From positions 47,521,481 through 47,585,480 of the forward strand of contig OX352763.1 of assembly GCA_947095585.1 (NCBI GenBank): a stretch of DNA of 64,000 nt, given 5' to 3'. Source of the stretch: Nephrocerus scutellatus. Taxonomy: Eukaryota > Arthropoda > Insecta > Diptera > Pipunculidae. The first letter of the stretch is position 1. Each line of letters begins with the position of its first letter. The position numbers and the translations under genes were made by a program. Below, in pieces: positions 1-12,395 of the stretch. The notes below the pieces were generated by a model. That model did not search any database and was not told the origin of the DNA. It saw only the letters and a program-made list of their open reading frames with translations.

Positions 1-455
1 ATAAGGCGAGGGTGGGAAGAAAACCATTCATATCATTAGAAATATAAAATGGCGCCCTATGGCTATAGATGTCTATTTGAATTGGATATCCTATATTCGA
101 CAATGTTTTTTAAAAGGAAATCCATAATCTATAATGCCCTGGTGGATTTTATGATCAGCGATTGTCAATAACCCTGACGGCCAAGAAGTGCTACCATTGG
201 CGTGTGTGAAATATATAAATATTTCCTATTTTGCTTTGACGTGGGGAAGCTGTACTCTTTAAATTATCTTCATAAATTATATATCCTACTTTTATTTGAT
301 TACTTAAGTAGGTGAATACAAAAATCAATGGCATCTTGGTCTTGGTCTTGGTCTTGGTCTTGGTCTTGGTCTTGGTCTTGGTCTTTATAATCTTCTGTAC
401 ATTCAGCTTCTTAACACCTAAGGCATTGAGCACGAAGCCGTTAGGGGATATTTTT
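1..455. other. Non-coding AT-rich sequence, no gene seen
   Basis: No reading frame resembles a known protein. The only distinct structure is the hexanucleotide run annotated separately. Confidence 0.5.
334..385. repeat. (TCTTGG)n microsatellite
   Basis: About eight and a half near-perfect copies of TCTTGG. It makes both strands look open (Lys-Thr or Leu-Val repeats), which is an artefact of the repeat and not a gene. Confidence 0.95.
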
Positions 456-1201
456 AAATTCTCTATATTAACTTCGCGTGCCCGTGGCTGGCTGGCTGGT
501 GGGCAGAATTTTTAACACACTTCCTAAAGTCCAATTTTATTCAAACTTTGCACACATGTGTATTTCTCATGACAATACTTTCTATTAAAATTTGGGGCAC
601 CTCGGCCTCGGGGTCAGGGGGCTTCCATACAAATTTTTTAAAAAAATTACCCGATTTTCTTCAAATTTTATACGCATGTGTAACTTCGATGGAAAACACT
701 TTCTATCCATGGGTCGGGGGAGGCACCCATACAAATTTTATGAAAATAGTACCCGATTTTCTTTAAATTTTATACGCATGTGTATCTGCGATGGACAACA
801 GTTTTTTTTAACAATTTTGAAGCGATCGGGCCCCTTACAAATTTTTTACAATTATCCGTTTTTTCAAATTTTATATGCATGTGTATCTCCGATGGACAAC
901 ACTTTTTGTTAAAATTTGGAAGTGAAATGGCCCCGGTGTCGGGGGACACCCATACAAATGTTATAAAAACAATTACCCGGTTTTCTTCTTATTTTATACG
1001 CATGTGTTAATCCGATGGACAACACTTTCTGTAAAATTTTTAAAGCGATCGTGCCCCGATGTTGTTTAAAATTAAATTATTAAATTATTAAATTAAAATT
1101 GTTAAAAAAATTTACCCGATTTTATTCAAAATGCACATTGTGTATTCCCGATTAGAGAATTTACACGAAAAATTTAAATTTTTATGGGTTGTTTTTTTTT
1201 T
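456..1201 (+). mobile_element. DINE-like interspersed element, complete
   Basis: The head AAATTCTCTATATTAACTTC is followed by GCGTGCCCGTGGC and a short (GGCT)n run. The core holds several degenerate units of about 115-120 bp, each with a CATGTGTATCTCCGATGGACA-like segment, a C/G-rich patch and CATACAAATTTT. The tail is ATTAGAGAATTTACACG, then a poorly conserved A/T stretch, TTATGGGTTG and a T run. Head and tail share AAATTCTCTA in inverted orientation. It encodes nothing recognisable. Assignment to a Helentron-associated (DINE-1-like) class rests on layout only. Confidence 0.75.
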
Positions 1202-2256
1202 AGTTGAATTGTGTCATTATTTTTGTATCATTGGTTCCATTTTTCTTGTGAGTAATAAACGGAAATTTAATCAAATATAAATTCATAAAAAAATTTAACT
1301 TAATGATAGACTAAAGAAATTATGCAGTTTAAAATTAATTTTAACTTCATAAATTACGGAAAAGTGACACATTTTAATTTTTGATAATTTGTAAAAGATT
1401 AACTTAACTTCTGCTAGAAGACTGTCACAACTTAAAATTTTGCGAAATGTGTCGTTGTTCTGTTCGAAAACGTATACTTAATTTAAATCCACCTGAATAG
1501 CAGAAACAGATACGTACAAACAAAATTCCTTACTCATCATTACTCGAACTATGAACTGGAGTCCCGCATGGATTTGTGCTAGGCCCTTTCCTTATTTATA
1601 AATTAATTCACGAAAGCATGTAACTCTGTGTCAATACATATTCATATATATGAAATAAATAAAATCTGTATGGGAATATTGTCCCAGTGATCCCGTTAAA
1701 AAATATGACGGGTTCGTGTTTATTTGCAAGATTTAGGGAAGCTCGTAAAATATTAGACAATTTATAATAACATCCTGAACAAATTTTCCGACCTCTTCCA
1801 AAATATGGCGGTCCTTGTTTTCTATAAATACCAAACAGATGTGCAAAGTATCAGGACTTAAAATTTCAGGATTTAAAAATTTTAAAATTCGGAAAAATAT
1901 TAGATATGTAAAAAATTCGTATAGTGACCCCTTACTCAGGTTTCCTACCACTTAAAAAATTCGACGAAAACTTCATTATGGTTTAAAACTCTTGATTAGC
2001 ACATTGCTTGTGTGACATTGTATAACATAGTTTTGTCTATAATACTTTTTCGTATTTTCTTATCGTCGTCCAAACAACACACAACTTAGCCGCAAGCGAT
2101 GCAATGCTAAATGCCAAAAATTGTTTTGAAAATAAATGAATTTTCATACTTAACGCATTCTCAATGTTCTCAATGTTCTAATAAAGCTAACAATTATTTA
2201 AGGTAGTATGATAATATGACAATGGTACCTACGGCAAATAACGTGGTCTAATTTTT
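1202..2256. other. AT-rich non-coding sequence
   Basis: No recognisable coding region or repeat unit was seen. Reading frames are short and contain no known domain. Confidence 0.4.
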
Positions 2257-3562
2257 AAATTCTCTATATTAACTTCGCGTGCCCGTGGCTGGCTGGCTGG
2301 GTGGTAGAATATATTGTAATCAATTTTTAACCCACTTCCTAAAGCCCGATTTTATATTTTCTTTTGCACACATGTGTATTACCAATGACAATACTTTCTA
2401 TTAAAATTTACAGTGATCGGGCCGCGGGGTCTGGGGGGCTCCCATACAAATTTTTTTTCCATTTAGAGGTATCAATTCATGCCATACTATAATAACTGAT
2501 GCGCTGTGAGCATCCCTGCTTGGCTTTGTTGTTTTGTTGTTGGGTTGCAGTGTTTTAAATGTGTTTGTATTTTTCAGCTTTTATAGTGGAATTCAGTATA
2601 CTTTTGGTTATTGGAGAATTTACATGAGTGTCGGGGAATTTTGCGATAATTTTTTTACCCACTTCCCAAAGCCCGATTTCATTGAAATTTTGCACACATG
2701 CATATCTCCTATGACAACACTTTCCACAATTTGGGGCCATTTGGGCCTCGTGATCGGAGGGGGGAGTCCCCATACAAATATTTTACAAAATTTACCCGAT
2801 TTTCTTCAAATTTTATATACATGTGTATCTCCTATGGACAAAACTTTTTATAAAATTTTTGGAGATCCTGACTGCCGGGGTCGTGAGGCCCCGTACAATT
2901 GTTTTTAACAATAGCCCGATTTTTTCAAATTTTATACACATGTGTATCTCAGATGGACACCACTTTGTGTCAAAATCTTGGAGACCCCGAGACCGGGTTC
3001 GTGAGGCCCCATATAATTTTTTTTTAAAAAATTAACCCGATTTTCTTCAAATTTTATATCAATGTGTATCTCAAATGGAGGTGACCCCGGGCCCCGTGGT
3101 CGGAGGCCCCATAAATTTTTTTTTAAAAAATTGACCCGATTTTCTTAAAATTATATACAGATGTGTATCTCTGATGGATAACACTTTTTGTATAAATTTT
3201 GGAGACCCGGGCCCCGGAGTTAACCCGATTTTCTTCAAATTCTAAACACATGTGTATTTCCGATGGACATAACTTTCTTTAAAATATAAGGTCATGAGCC
3301 CCATATAAATTTTTTAAAAACCAGCCCGATTTTCTTCAAATTTTCAACACATGTGTATCTCCGATTACAACACTTCCTATTGAAATTTGGAAGTGATCGG
3401 GCCCCAAAGTTACACATATGTATCTACGGTGACAGCAGTTTTTGTAAACATTTTGAAGTAAAGGGGCAATAGTATTATTTTTTCCCAAATTAACCCGGTT
3501 GAAACTTTACACACACATATCCTTTTAAAGAATTTTCATTAAAAATTTTAATTTTTTTTTGG
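2257..3562 (+). mobile_element. DINE-like element, composite with extra internal module
   Basis: A normal head with (GGCT)n starts at 2257. At about 2460-2620 there is a non-tandem module (a GCGCTGTGAGC segment, a TTGTTGTTGGGTTGCAG segment) ending in a tail-like GGAGAATTTACATGA. A second run of the core follows directly, starting TTTACCCACTTCCCAAAGCC and carrying about seven units, to a decayed tail near 3530-3562. This looks like two elements fused head to tail with the second head lost. Confidence 0.7.
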
Positions 3563-3663
3563 CTAGAATACTGTTAAAAACCAAACCCAAAGGTAAAATT
3601 CTTTACAATAAATTTTATTCTTTGATTTAATTTAATATTTTTGTGGAATACTTCTGTATTTTT

Positions 3664-4610
3664 AAATTCTGTATATTAACTTCGCGTGCCCGTGTGTTTG
3701 TTTGTTTGTCATGGAATCTTGCGATAAATTTTTAACCCACTTCCCAAAGTCCTAGTTCATTGAAACTTTTCAAACATGCATATCTCCGATGACAAATTTG
3801 GGCCCCTCGGGCCTCGGGGTCGGGAGGCTCCCATACAAATATTTTACAAAATTTACCCGATTTTCTTCAAATTCTTCAAGAATGTGTATCTCCGATGGAC
3901 AACATTTTTTGTTAAAATATTGCAGACCAGAGGACCCGGGACAATGGGGCCCTATACAGACGCCGCGGTCGTGGGTCCTCATACAAATTTCAAATAAAAA
4001 TTAACACGAGTTTCTTAACATTTTATACACTTGTGTATCTCCGATGGACAACACTTTTTGTAAAAATTTTGGACAACCCGGCCCCCGGGGTCGTGGGGCC
4101 TCACACAAATTTAAAATAAAAATTAACCCGATTTTCTTAAAATTTTATACACATATGTATCTCCGATGAACAAAACTTTTTGGACATCTTTTGAGCGAAT
4201 GGGCCCTGAGGCCTGAGTGCCCGTATAAATTTAAAATAAAAATTAAACCGATTTTCTTAAAATTGTATACACATGTGTATCTCCGATGGACAACACTTTT
4301 TGTAAAAATTTTAAAGCGATCGAGCCCCGGGTTCGGGGGGCACCCATACAAATTGTTTACATAATTTACTCGATTTTCTTCAAATTTAATACGCGCGTGT
4401 ATTTTCGATTTTCGATTTTCTTCAAATTTTATACGCATGTGTATCTCCGATGGACAACACTTTTTCTAAAAATTTGAATAAATCGAGCCCAGGGAACGGG
4501 CTTCCTAACAAAAATTTTAAAAAATTTACCCGATTTTATTAAAACTGCACATTGTGTATCCCCGATTAGAGAATTTACGCGAAAAATTTTAAATTTTAAT
4601 GGTTGTTTTA
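3664..4610 (+). mobile_element. DINE-like element with (GTTT)n head
   Basis: The head is AAATTCTGTATATTAACTTC followed by GCGTGCCCGTG and a (TTTG)n run in place of the usual (GGCT)n. The core has about six units of 115-120 bp. The tail is ATTAGAGAATTTACGCG, then TTTTAATGGTTGTTTT. It is non-coding. Confidence 0.75.
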
Positions 4611-5984
4611 ATTCATTCTTCATATAAATAAAAACAAATCCGGATAAGATTAACAAGCAACAAATTGATAATTGATTCATACGTTAATGAAGAGCAAGGT
4701 AATATTATTTGTAGTTCTAATTCTGCATGCTTACCAGGAATAAAATTTTATACAGTTTTAAACAACAAAATTGATATTCAGTTCTACAGTGTTAAATAAA
4801 AATTTTAAAAATTAAAAAAAAAAAAAATTTATAAAGTGTTTATTAATTTAATATATTTTCGAAATTTCCGCAATTTGATCTTTGAATTTGAATTTGTCGT
4901 TAGTCAGCTTCTCGAGCTGCCTGGCATATCTTTTATGAAAATGTATGTATAAATTGTTGTTTATATCTCTGAAATCATACACTTAAGAAAAAAAATTTGT
5001 GAGCATAAAGTATTCACTTTTAATAGCTTAATAAAAAAAACACTCAAAAGTATAAGTTCTTATTTAAAAAACCTAACATTAGTCTATATCTCCGAAACTA
5101 ATAAGTTTCAAGGTCATTTAATATCACAACTAGACGGCCTCTCGACCCTTAACAAATTTAATTTAAAGTCATTTTCTCCTATATACCACCGTTCTCGAGA
5201 TAAAAGCCCTGCATTTTTAAAAAACTCACCCTGTACTATGCCCTTAAAAGATGTTCCTTTAAACTGTTTCTGCAAGATAAGATTCGGTAAAAAATCATGA
5301 TTCGAGGGAAGGCAGTTTAACAGAACTCGTGCGTAGAGCTTTAGACATCACTCGGTTTGGGCTTACTTTACCTTTTCAATAATTAGTTGCATTCCAAAAC
5401 TATCAGTGTTTGTTGAACACTTTTATAAATTCAGAATAAAATTTCCGTGAAAATGCCACGTGTGTATTAGAAAATATATATTATGTACTCGTTAATTTAT
5501 GCACTACATGAATATTGTGCTTTCATTTGTGGAGAGTTATATACACTACACAATCGAATATAAAAAAGGGGTTTAGTAATTAAATAAGAGATAACTGTGG
5601 ATTTACTGAATATGCTTTGGATTTGAACATTTTCTTTAAAATTAAATAGTATATTACAGAACGACCAACGACAATGACCAACGGCGAGTAATGTACGCTA
5701 TTTTCACACGATCAAAACAATTTTTCTGCTAAACTGCTCATGGGCAATGCAAAAAAAGCTAGTGTGGGCGTGTGTTTGCTGAGACTGCAGTAAATAACAA
5801 ATGTTTCTATGTTTACGCACTAGTGTGGATAATGACAACTTTCGAGGGTAGGTTATAGCGTAGGAAACAGTCACTTTCGTCTATGGTCGTGTGAAAAGAT
5901 ATGTACGTACTAGTGAGGCCCTGTGTAATTCTACAAAACCAAAACTTTACAAGAAATTGGTAAAATCATATTATATAAATTTGA
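4611..5984. other. AT-rich non-coding sequence
   Basis: No gene recognised. At about 5190-5240 there is a stretch (TCTCGAGATAAAAGCCC, then AAAACTCACCCTGTA) of the kind found at the ends of some insect DNA transposons, but no matching partner end was found, so no element is called. Confidence 0.4.
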
Positions 5985-6147
5985 AAGTATGTTTCTGTTT
6001 CTTTTCCAATGTTAGGGGTGATTCTATTTTTTTGTGGTCGATGGGCGGAGGATGGGTCAGTGGGCGTTGGGGATCAGATGGTGTTTGGTCAGTGTGCGGG
6101 TGGTCATTTAGGTGTGACAACCGGGAAACGCCGGGTATTTCCGCTAG
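5985..6147 (+). mobile_element. Helitron-like 3' end (non-autonomous)
   Basis: The stretch ends in a GC-rich potential stem (CGGGAAACGCCGGGTATTTCCG) immediately before CTAG at 6144-6147, followed by T, fitting the CTRR|T end rule of Helitrons. Upstream is an imperfect run of GGTCAGTGGGCGG-like units. The reverse complement of the 9.38-9.72 kb segment has the same order (GATTCTAT, GGTCAGT repeats, stem, CTAA), so these are two members of one family. The 5' limit is not visible. Confidence 0.5.
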
Positions 6148-9100
6148 TTAAAAATAAAATAAAAACCCATACACTAAGATTAAATTCATTTTATTGCAAA
6201 CTTGAGCATTGGTGCTGTTCACATCATTCTTCTCATTCTCATTGATTTTGTGTATTATACCTATGTATGTATATAGATTTTTTGTGTTATGCAGTATTCG
6301 TGTTAATCATCCCTTTCGCATATTTCATTTATATATAATAAGATCAGCGCACCTTCTTTCTTACGATTGTGTGTTAAATAGTTTTCCTTGTTTTCTAAAG
6401 GTATTCTCTTTTAAGCAAAGGGTTAATTTTCGAATGTGTTTCGAACTACGTATAGAATTTGAATGTCAGGAGCTAAACCTTTCGCGTGCAATAATAAATA
6501 GGACATTTCGAAACAATGGACCCATTGAATTGACACGTTGACAGTTTTTGATTGACTGTGGTGGTGACCCACTGCGCTGCTGCTGCCCAAAAAAACATAG
6601 CAAACATTGCGTCCAAATTTCAATAATTAGTACAGAAATTATTTTTATTTAGAAACAATGCAGGATTTAATGGCCACCTGCGGCTTACATTGCGCTGAAA
6701 AACATCACTGAAATATGTCTCGATTATTCAGATATCTTTTCACAGGGGGGTATAATTCAGAATATGGACGCAATTGAAATACATATTAGTGAGCTTCATT
6801 CATCAGCCAGTCTTCGAATCGAAATCTTGACGTGGTGTAGGATTGCCTCGTTGTGTAGTCGTGTAGGAAAATCCAAGATTGACATTCTAACGCCATCTGT
6901 CGTTAATCTGATTCTGTGTGTGACGTTTGAATAAATTAAATTCCAGTAAATCCACAGGAAGTCAGCCTGAGCAATTTTTTTATTAGGAATTCTTTTTGCA
7001 AAACTGTTTTCATGAGTATGAGTTAGTATTTCCTGTCGTCTACCGTTTATGTCCTTACCCCGTTCATTGCATTTACTACCGCGTTACGTCGTTGTGACGT
7101 CGTCATTTTTTGTCAGCTTCCTTTCAGTTTATTTTTCTTTTGGAATCCTTCTTATTACGACAAAAGCCAATGCCACTGAGCGCACAAGAGAAAATATTTT
7201 TAAAAAAATCATATAACACGTTGTATTTTAACTGATATATTTATATGTACTCGTATAATTATGTTTTGATTTTAAGATATAGCTGATTTTGTTAATTCTA
7301 TATATCAATTTACGACATTTTGATGCTGGAATAAAAGAGAGATTGCTTAATATCCAGCCAACATACCAGTATATACATGTGTTACAAACATAAGATCTAT
7401 TTCTTATACGAGTATAACGAAACCCTGTTAATACTTTCATAAACTACCTAAGTATTTGATAAATCTTTAGCAGTTTGTGTCCATGTTCAAAAATGTTCGA
7501 AATTACACGATTATATAGTTCAATTGTAAATTTTTAAATATTAACAAATAATCTTAAATGTTCCCTGGTGTTCGACTTTTCATCGTACAAGAAATAATTT
7601 TTTTAATTAATTTATGACCTGGAAAACTCGGCCGCTAATTTTGCTAAGGTAAGAAGCGTGCGCACTGACCAATGGTCAGAAGTCATGCTTAGCAGAAACG
7701 CATCGAGCCGTTGCCAGCCATTGCTCTTCGAAACATTTCAAAAGAAGTACTTTAATTTTCTTAAAAGGTCACCCATCATCATTATTATGTACGAGTATGT
7801 ATGGTTTAGTTGACCGGCGCAAGGGGTCAATTGACCGATAGCAATTGCACACATACTGGCCCTGTCCTCTGCTTTGCATTTCATTTCGTGTCCAGCTGCG
7901 CGTGTTCACTATCGCACAAGGGTGATGTTTGTCTGCATGTTCCTCATGCAAATTAATCTCAGGCGTAAACAACATGTAAAAGAACTAGTAGTGAGCGGTC
8001 ATCGTACTCGATGTGATGGCCGTAAAATGATGGGGAGATGAGAGAGGTGTACCTAGTGACCATTATTCAAATTGGTTATTTCTGGTGCGCACGCTCGAGT
8101 ACCAATGCATGGCACGTGCTGCATAGGAGTGATCATACTGCCTAAAACATCGGATATTCACATTAAACAGAACATAAATCATAGAATTAATATCCCTTAT
8201 TTGGGTGGCCGACCAATTTGTTCGAAGAAATATGGAGGGTTAAACCTGTGGATGGATTCGTGGTCAAAACAAGGTTAGTTCCATATGAAATATTTGATTT
8301 TGTACCCTTTGTTTACCTACACTTTGGCAGCTTTTGGGTTGAGATCAATTAAATTCATTTTTGCGGCACCTCCTAAGATTATGACTTTGTCGCATTGGAG
8401 ATTTGACCTGTAGGTCTGTACACATACATAATTCTTAGCTCACCTTACGCAGACTGCATTGGGCATTAAGCTATTTTCAGTCCTTGTCTGGTGGACTAAA
8501 TATCCGCAACAAAAACTGCACATTCTATTGCTAAAACAAATGCGACCCAGACGTTCCACATTACAAGTGCATCCACATATATTTGCATAGATGTCTTTAA
8601 ATTATCTCGTTCCCTCTAATTACCATTTGTGAAAGAGAGTTAGTCAACAATAATGTCAAGTACATATAGATAAAAGCAAGGATTAGCATATCAAAAGCAA
8701 TAGAGGCTTAGTTTATTTGCCAACTTGAATACCGCAGGCATTTTAATTGTGCAGCAAACAAGATGCAATTCAAAGCCAGTGCTACTGCACATATCGCCGA
8801 GAACGAGACGTAGTCATCAACCATCAAAGACTAGGACGCCCGACCGGGACAAAGGACTGCACTGAACATCCACACATGTCGGTACGTGATACACACTTAG
8901 AAATACGGAGGTATACTTGTACTTATTCTTCAAGCTCTTTTTATTTTGTTAGCCCATTTTATGTATCCGTACACAGTACTGAACGAAATGTCAGGAAATG
9001 TGCAGTACTATTAACGGATTTATATAGATTTGCTGTTATTATTGAGTTTCAAAGCTTTTGCCATTAAGCAAGGCAAGCTTTCTTCTATGCAATGTTCACA

Positions 9101-9381
9101 TATAAACAAAACATTTCGGACATTAACAATTAATATGTTTTCAAAAAAATTAAAATTATACTCGTAATTACGAAAAGGTAACTAGGTAACAATTCCTATT
9201 TTTTAAGTTACTTAAGTTACTACCTACTTCCTTAGGAAATGTGACAGCCGAGATGAAATATATTTGCTCATTCAAGCACTGCATTGAAGCATCTACTGCA
9301 TCTCAATCGTTAAACTCCACTCTTTTTCAAATAAACTTTAACCAATTTAGTTCATAATATATTTAAATATTTATATATTTA
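6148..9381. other. Long non-coding stretch
   Basis: No recognisable protein domain on either strand. The longest open frames (about 110 codons) have no motif and no supporting signals. No RNA gene was recognised. Confidence 0.4.
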
Positions 9382-9970
9382 TTAGCGGAAGTGCCCGTCG
9401 TTTTCCGGCTGCCCCAACCCACTGAACCCAACCCAACTTAACACCTGCCAACTGACGCCACGACAACTGTTACCACGCCCACTAACCTCCCGTCCACGGA
9501 CCTCTCGCCCACTGAACACCGCCTACTGACCCCCAACACACTGACACATCAGTACATTGATCCCCAGCCCACTGACCTCAGCTCACTCACCTCTTGCCCT
9601 ATAACCTCCAACCAGCTGTCCACCCTCCCACAGACCACTATCACCCACTGACCTTCCGCCCTATGACCTCCCGCCAACTGACCAACCCACCAACTGACCA
9701 CCAACCCAGAAAACTATAGAATCGACACTTATACCGGAAAAAAATGTATACGCGTTCGAATATTCTTTTTATGAAAATCATGTACAGGGGAAACCACTTT
9801 TCCACCCCAGTGCCACCTATCGAGTCCAAATTTTGCTAACGGCTTTCTTTTTAAACGGCGTGAATTTAAGCCAAATCGGTCTGTAAATAAGAATTTTTGA
9901 AAAAAGCTACCCTAGCGCAACCTATGGGGGTCTAACACAACAAAAACAATCCGGGTCACCCCACGAACAT
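9382..9970 (-). mobile_element. Helitron-like element, 3' end on minus strand
   Basis: On the minus strand the segment ends with CCGGAAAACGACGGGCACTT, then CCGCTAA followed by T. This is a stem plus CTRR|T end matching the plus-strand copy at 6147. The adjoining 300 bp is a degenerate (CCCACTGACCTCC)n-type repeat on the plus strand. The rest, to about 9970, is a non-coding body. The 5' end is uncertain. Confidence 0.5.
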
Positions 9971-10140
9971 ATGGTGTGAGTATAAGTTGGTAAACTTCAG
10001 TTGTTCAACCGTGATAGTCAGACATACAAACTCACTGTGAGGGATGGCACCAGCGGCCACATAAATAAAATGCCTAAAAACACAACACAACGAATTTCGA
10101 CCCTACTTCGACTCTGCCTCACAAAGTTTAAAGTACAATA

Positions 10141-10318
10141 TAAAAAAACAACACATAAAAATTTTAATTTTTCATGTAAATTCTCTAATAGGAAAATACG
10201 AGTGCAAAGTTTGAACCGGGTTAATTTAAAAAAATTAATATTAGAGCCCCCTTCGCCTCTATTTTTTTTTAAAACTGTTCTCACCGGAGATACACATGTG
10301 TAAAAAAAATTTGTATGG
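10141..10318 (-). mobile_element. DINE-like fragment (tail plus one core unit)
   Basis: In reverse orientation it reads AACAACACATAAAAATTTTA, then CATGTAAATTCTCTAATAGG, then one core unit with GGAGATACACATGTGTA. It is truncated before any head. Confidence 0.7.
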
Positions 10319-10964
10319 TCATATATTACATACGTACATACATACATTATGCTGATAAAGGGATATTACGGAAAATAGGAATATCGAGGAGTAGGCATTC
10401 CAGAGTCGATGTATGGTCGAAAATCGATCAATTATTTTTGTATAAAAAGACAAAAAAATACTAAATAAAATTACTTTCACGTCTAGCTTTGAACTGAAAA
10501 CATTGAGTTTTCATTTCTAAAGTCCTCAAACCAATTCGGTATTCTGACACCCTAGAAGATCTCCGGCTTTTGGGTTTGCGTTGATACGGCAACACGCCTG
10601 ACGAGTCAGAAACAAAGCATTTTTGCTTAGCAAAAAAATAAGGCAACTTTACAGCACAATCGTTTTTATATTTATCTTATATATTTATATATTGATATCT
10701 TTATTTTAGGTTTATTTTTTTCTTTATCTTAAATTTTCTCTGGTTACCTTTCGTCAGATTTTTTTTTGGTCTAAAAGAGCCAGTACGCATTCTCAGAGTT
10801 AAATTGTTTAGATTTGGTGCTATACTCTTTCTGCTCGTGTCTTTTTATTGGACGCTTTACTTGTAGGATGCTTACAGAATTAGGGCTGGTATTATCATAA
10901 CCCTTGCCAATATGCCCGACACTGCGACTTGAAAATATCTATTATATCAGTTGTGGTGATTATT
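10319..10964. other. Non-coding sequence
   Basis: AT-rich, with no recognisable gene. A minus-strand 61-codon frame at 10461-10646 has no known motif. Confidence 0.4.
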
Positions 10965-12395
10965 CTAAGAGGGGTACACCATCCATAATAATGGATGGTA
11001 CGTCGTTAGTAGCAGAGTTTCCAATAACCAATGTAATGTAATGTAATGTAGAGCATTAACAGAGAATATGCTCGGATGATTTGTCAACCTCTGAGCAGAA
11101 CCTACATTTGCTAAATTGAAGCAACAGTGATCTGTGAGAAAGCTCACCAGCTTTCTGATGTTATCTTTGTCTAGTTTAAAAATTTCCTGGTTAATCGGTT
11201 GGATTGCCTCAGCCCCGGTCATTTTCCCAATGGGTCAGACGAAGTTTGATTTTCTAAGTTTGATTTTTTAATTTGACACCCTAGTAGGGTTCAGGTCCTA
11301 TGAGTGCAGCCAGTCCTAGCTGCAGATTCGTTGACTGCAATTCCTTGACGACCAGGGACCCATCCAAATTTCATCCTGTTATGTCTTGCAAGGGATTGCA
11401 GTACATGTATCGTAGCAGCATTCAACTGATTTAGAATACATTAAGTTGGACGATAATACTTTAAGTGCTGCCTGACTATCTGAAAAGATATACATAAATC
11501 GTAGCGCCCTTAATACCTTCACTAAGGGTAGCCTAGCGCAAATCTTAATGGCATGGAGCTCCGCCTTGAAAACACTTTCTCATAGGTATCGAGACTTTGG
11601 TGTTGGGTCCAAAGACTCCAGCTCCAGCTCCAGATTCCATCTGTGAATAAAACCAAACCTCTAGCGTCCAGTGCCGGAACACCATTAGACCAGATTGTAC
11701 GGTACAATATTTCTACCGAAACCGTACTTCCTAATGGGGGATATTGCGAAACAAAATTTTCAGGTGTCCGACATGGTCCCCTGGTTTGTACTTGTGTTCT
11801 TGCTGGAGCTTAATAGCGCATCAAGCAGCCGTCTTCCTTATGAAGATTTGTAAGGGAGAAAGTACAACGACAACTTCTAATGCTGCCGTAGGGTAGGTAT
11901 GCATGGCACCTGTGCTACCGGGATAGGAAATTCTTTGTAGCTTCTGAAGCTTAGTTGCCGTTGTCCGTTCAAGAACTTTTGGCCACCAAACGATGGCCGG
12001 GTACATGATAATGGGTATATTTATTGTATTTTTTTTTGGCTTAACAATCCAAGTTCTGCCAGAAAGGTGTCTACTGGCCCACATGACCCTACTGGCGCGT
12101 TTGTAGTGGACTTGATATGATCGTTCCAGTTAAACTGTTTATCAAGGACGGTGCCCAGATATTTAACCTAACTGGAATAGTTCAAAGTGGTGGCTTTCAT
12201 TGTGATAGGTCCTCGATTGACCAGTCTTCTTTTTGTGAAAGGCACTTGAACGATTTTTAAAGATGGATAGTCCTTCTCTGCTGCACTATTCTAAAACATG
12301 AAGTGAAGCACCTTGGATGACATTAGAAATGGTCTTGCTGTGTTTACCACTAATTTCAAAATCGCTAAATAATCCGCATAACCAATAGTGATGTA
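10965..12395 (-). pseudogene. Decayed R1/LOA-type non-LTR retrotransposon pol (RT C-terminus and RNase H)
   Basis: Minus-strand frames, read across several stops and shifts, follow the C-terminal part of a non-LTR reverse transcriptase. Near 12300 is a REGLSIFK-like segment. Around 11820-12090 is an intact stretch with VMWASRHLSGRTW, IIMYPAIVWWPKVLE, LQKLQRISYPGSTGAM and TYPTAALEVV, typical of the region after the palm. Near 11600-11700 is an RNase H-like start (VWFYSQMESGAGAGVF). Near 11100-11180 is a LDKDNIRKLVSFLTDH segment resembling the extreme C-terminus. RNase H after RT is known in the R1, LOA and I groups; which one this is cannot be settled here. It is clearly dead. Confidence 0.75.

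Noticed and set aside
191..515. Lys-Thr and Leu-Val repeat proteins on opposite strands
   Set aside because: Both come from the (TCTTGG)n microsatellite.
8747..9067. Plus-strand 106-codon frame with several cysteines
   Set aside because: No recognisable domain; composition fits chance.
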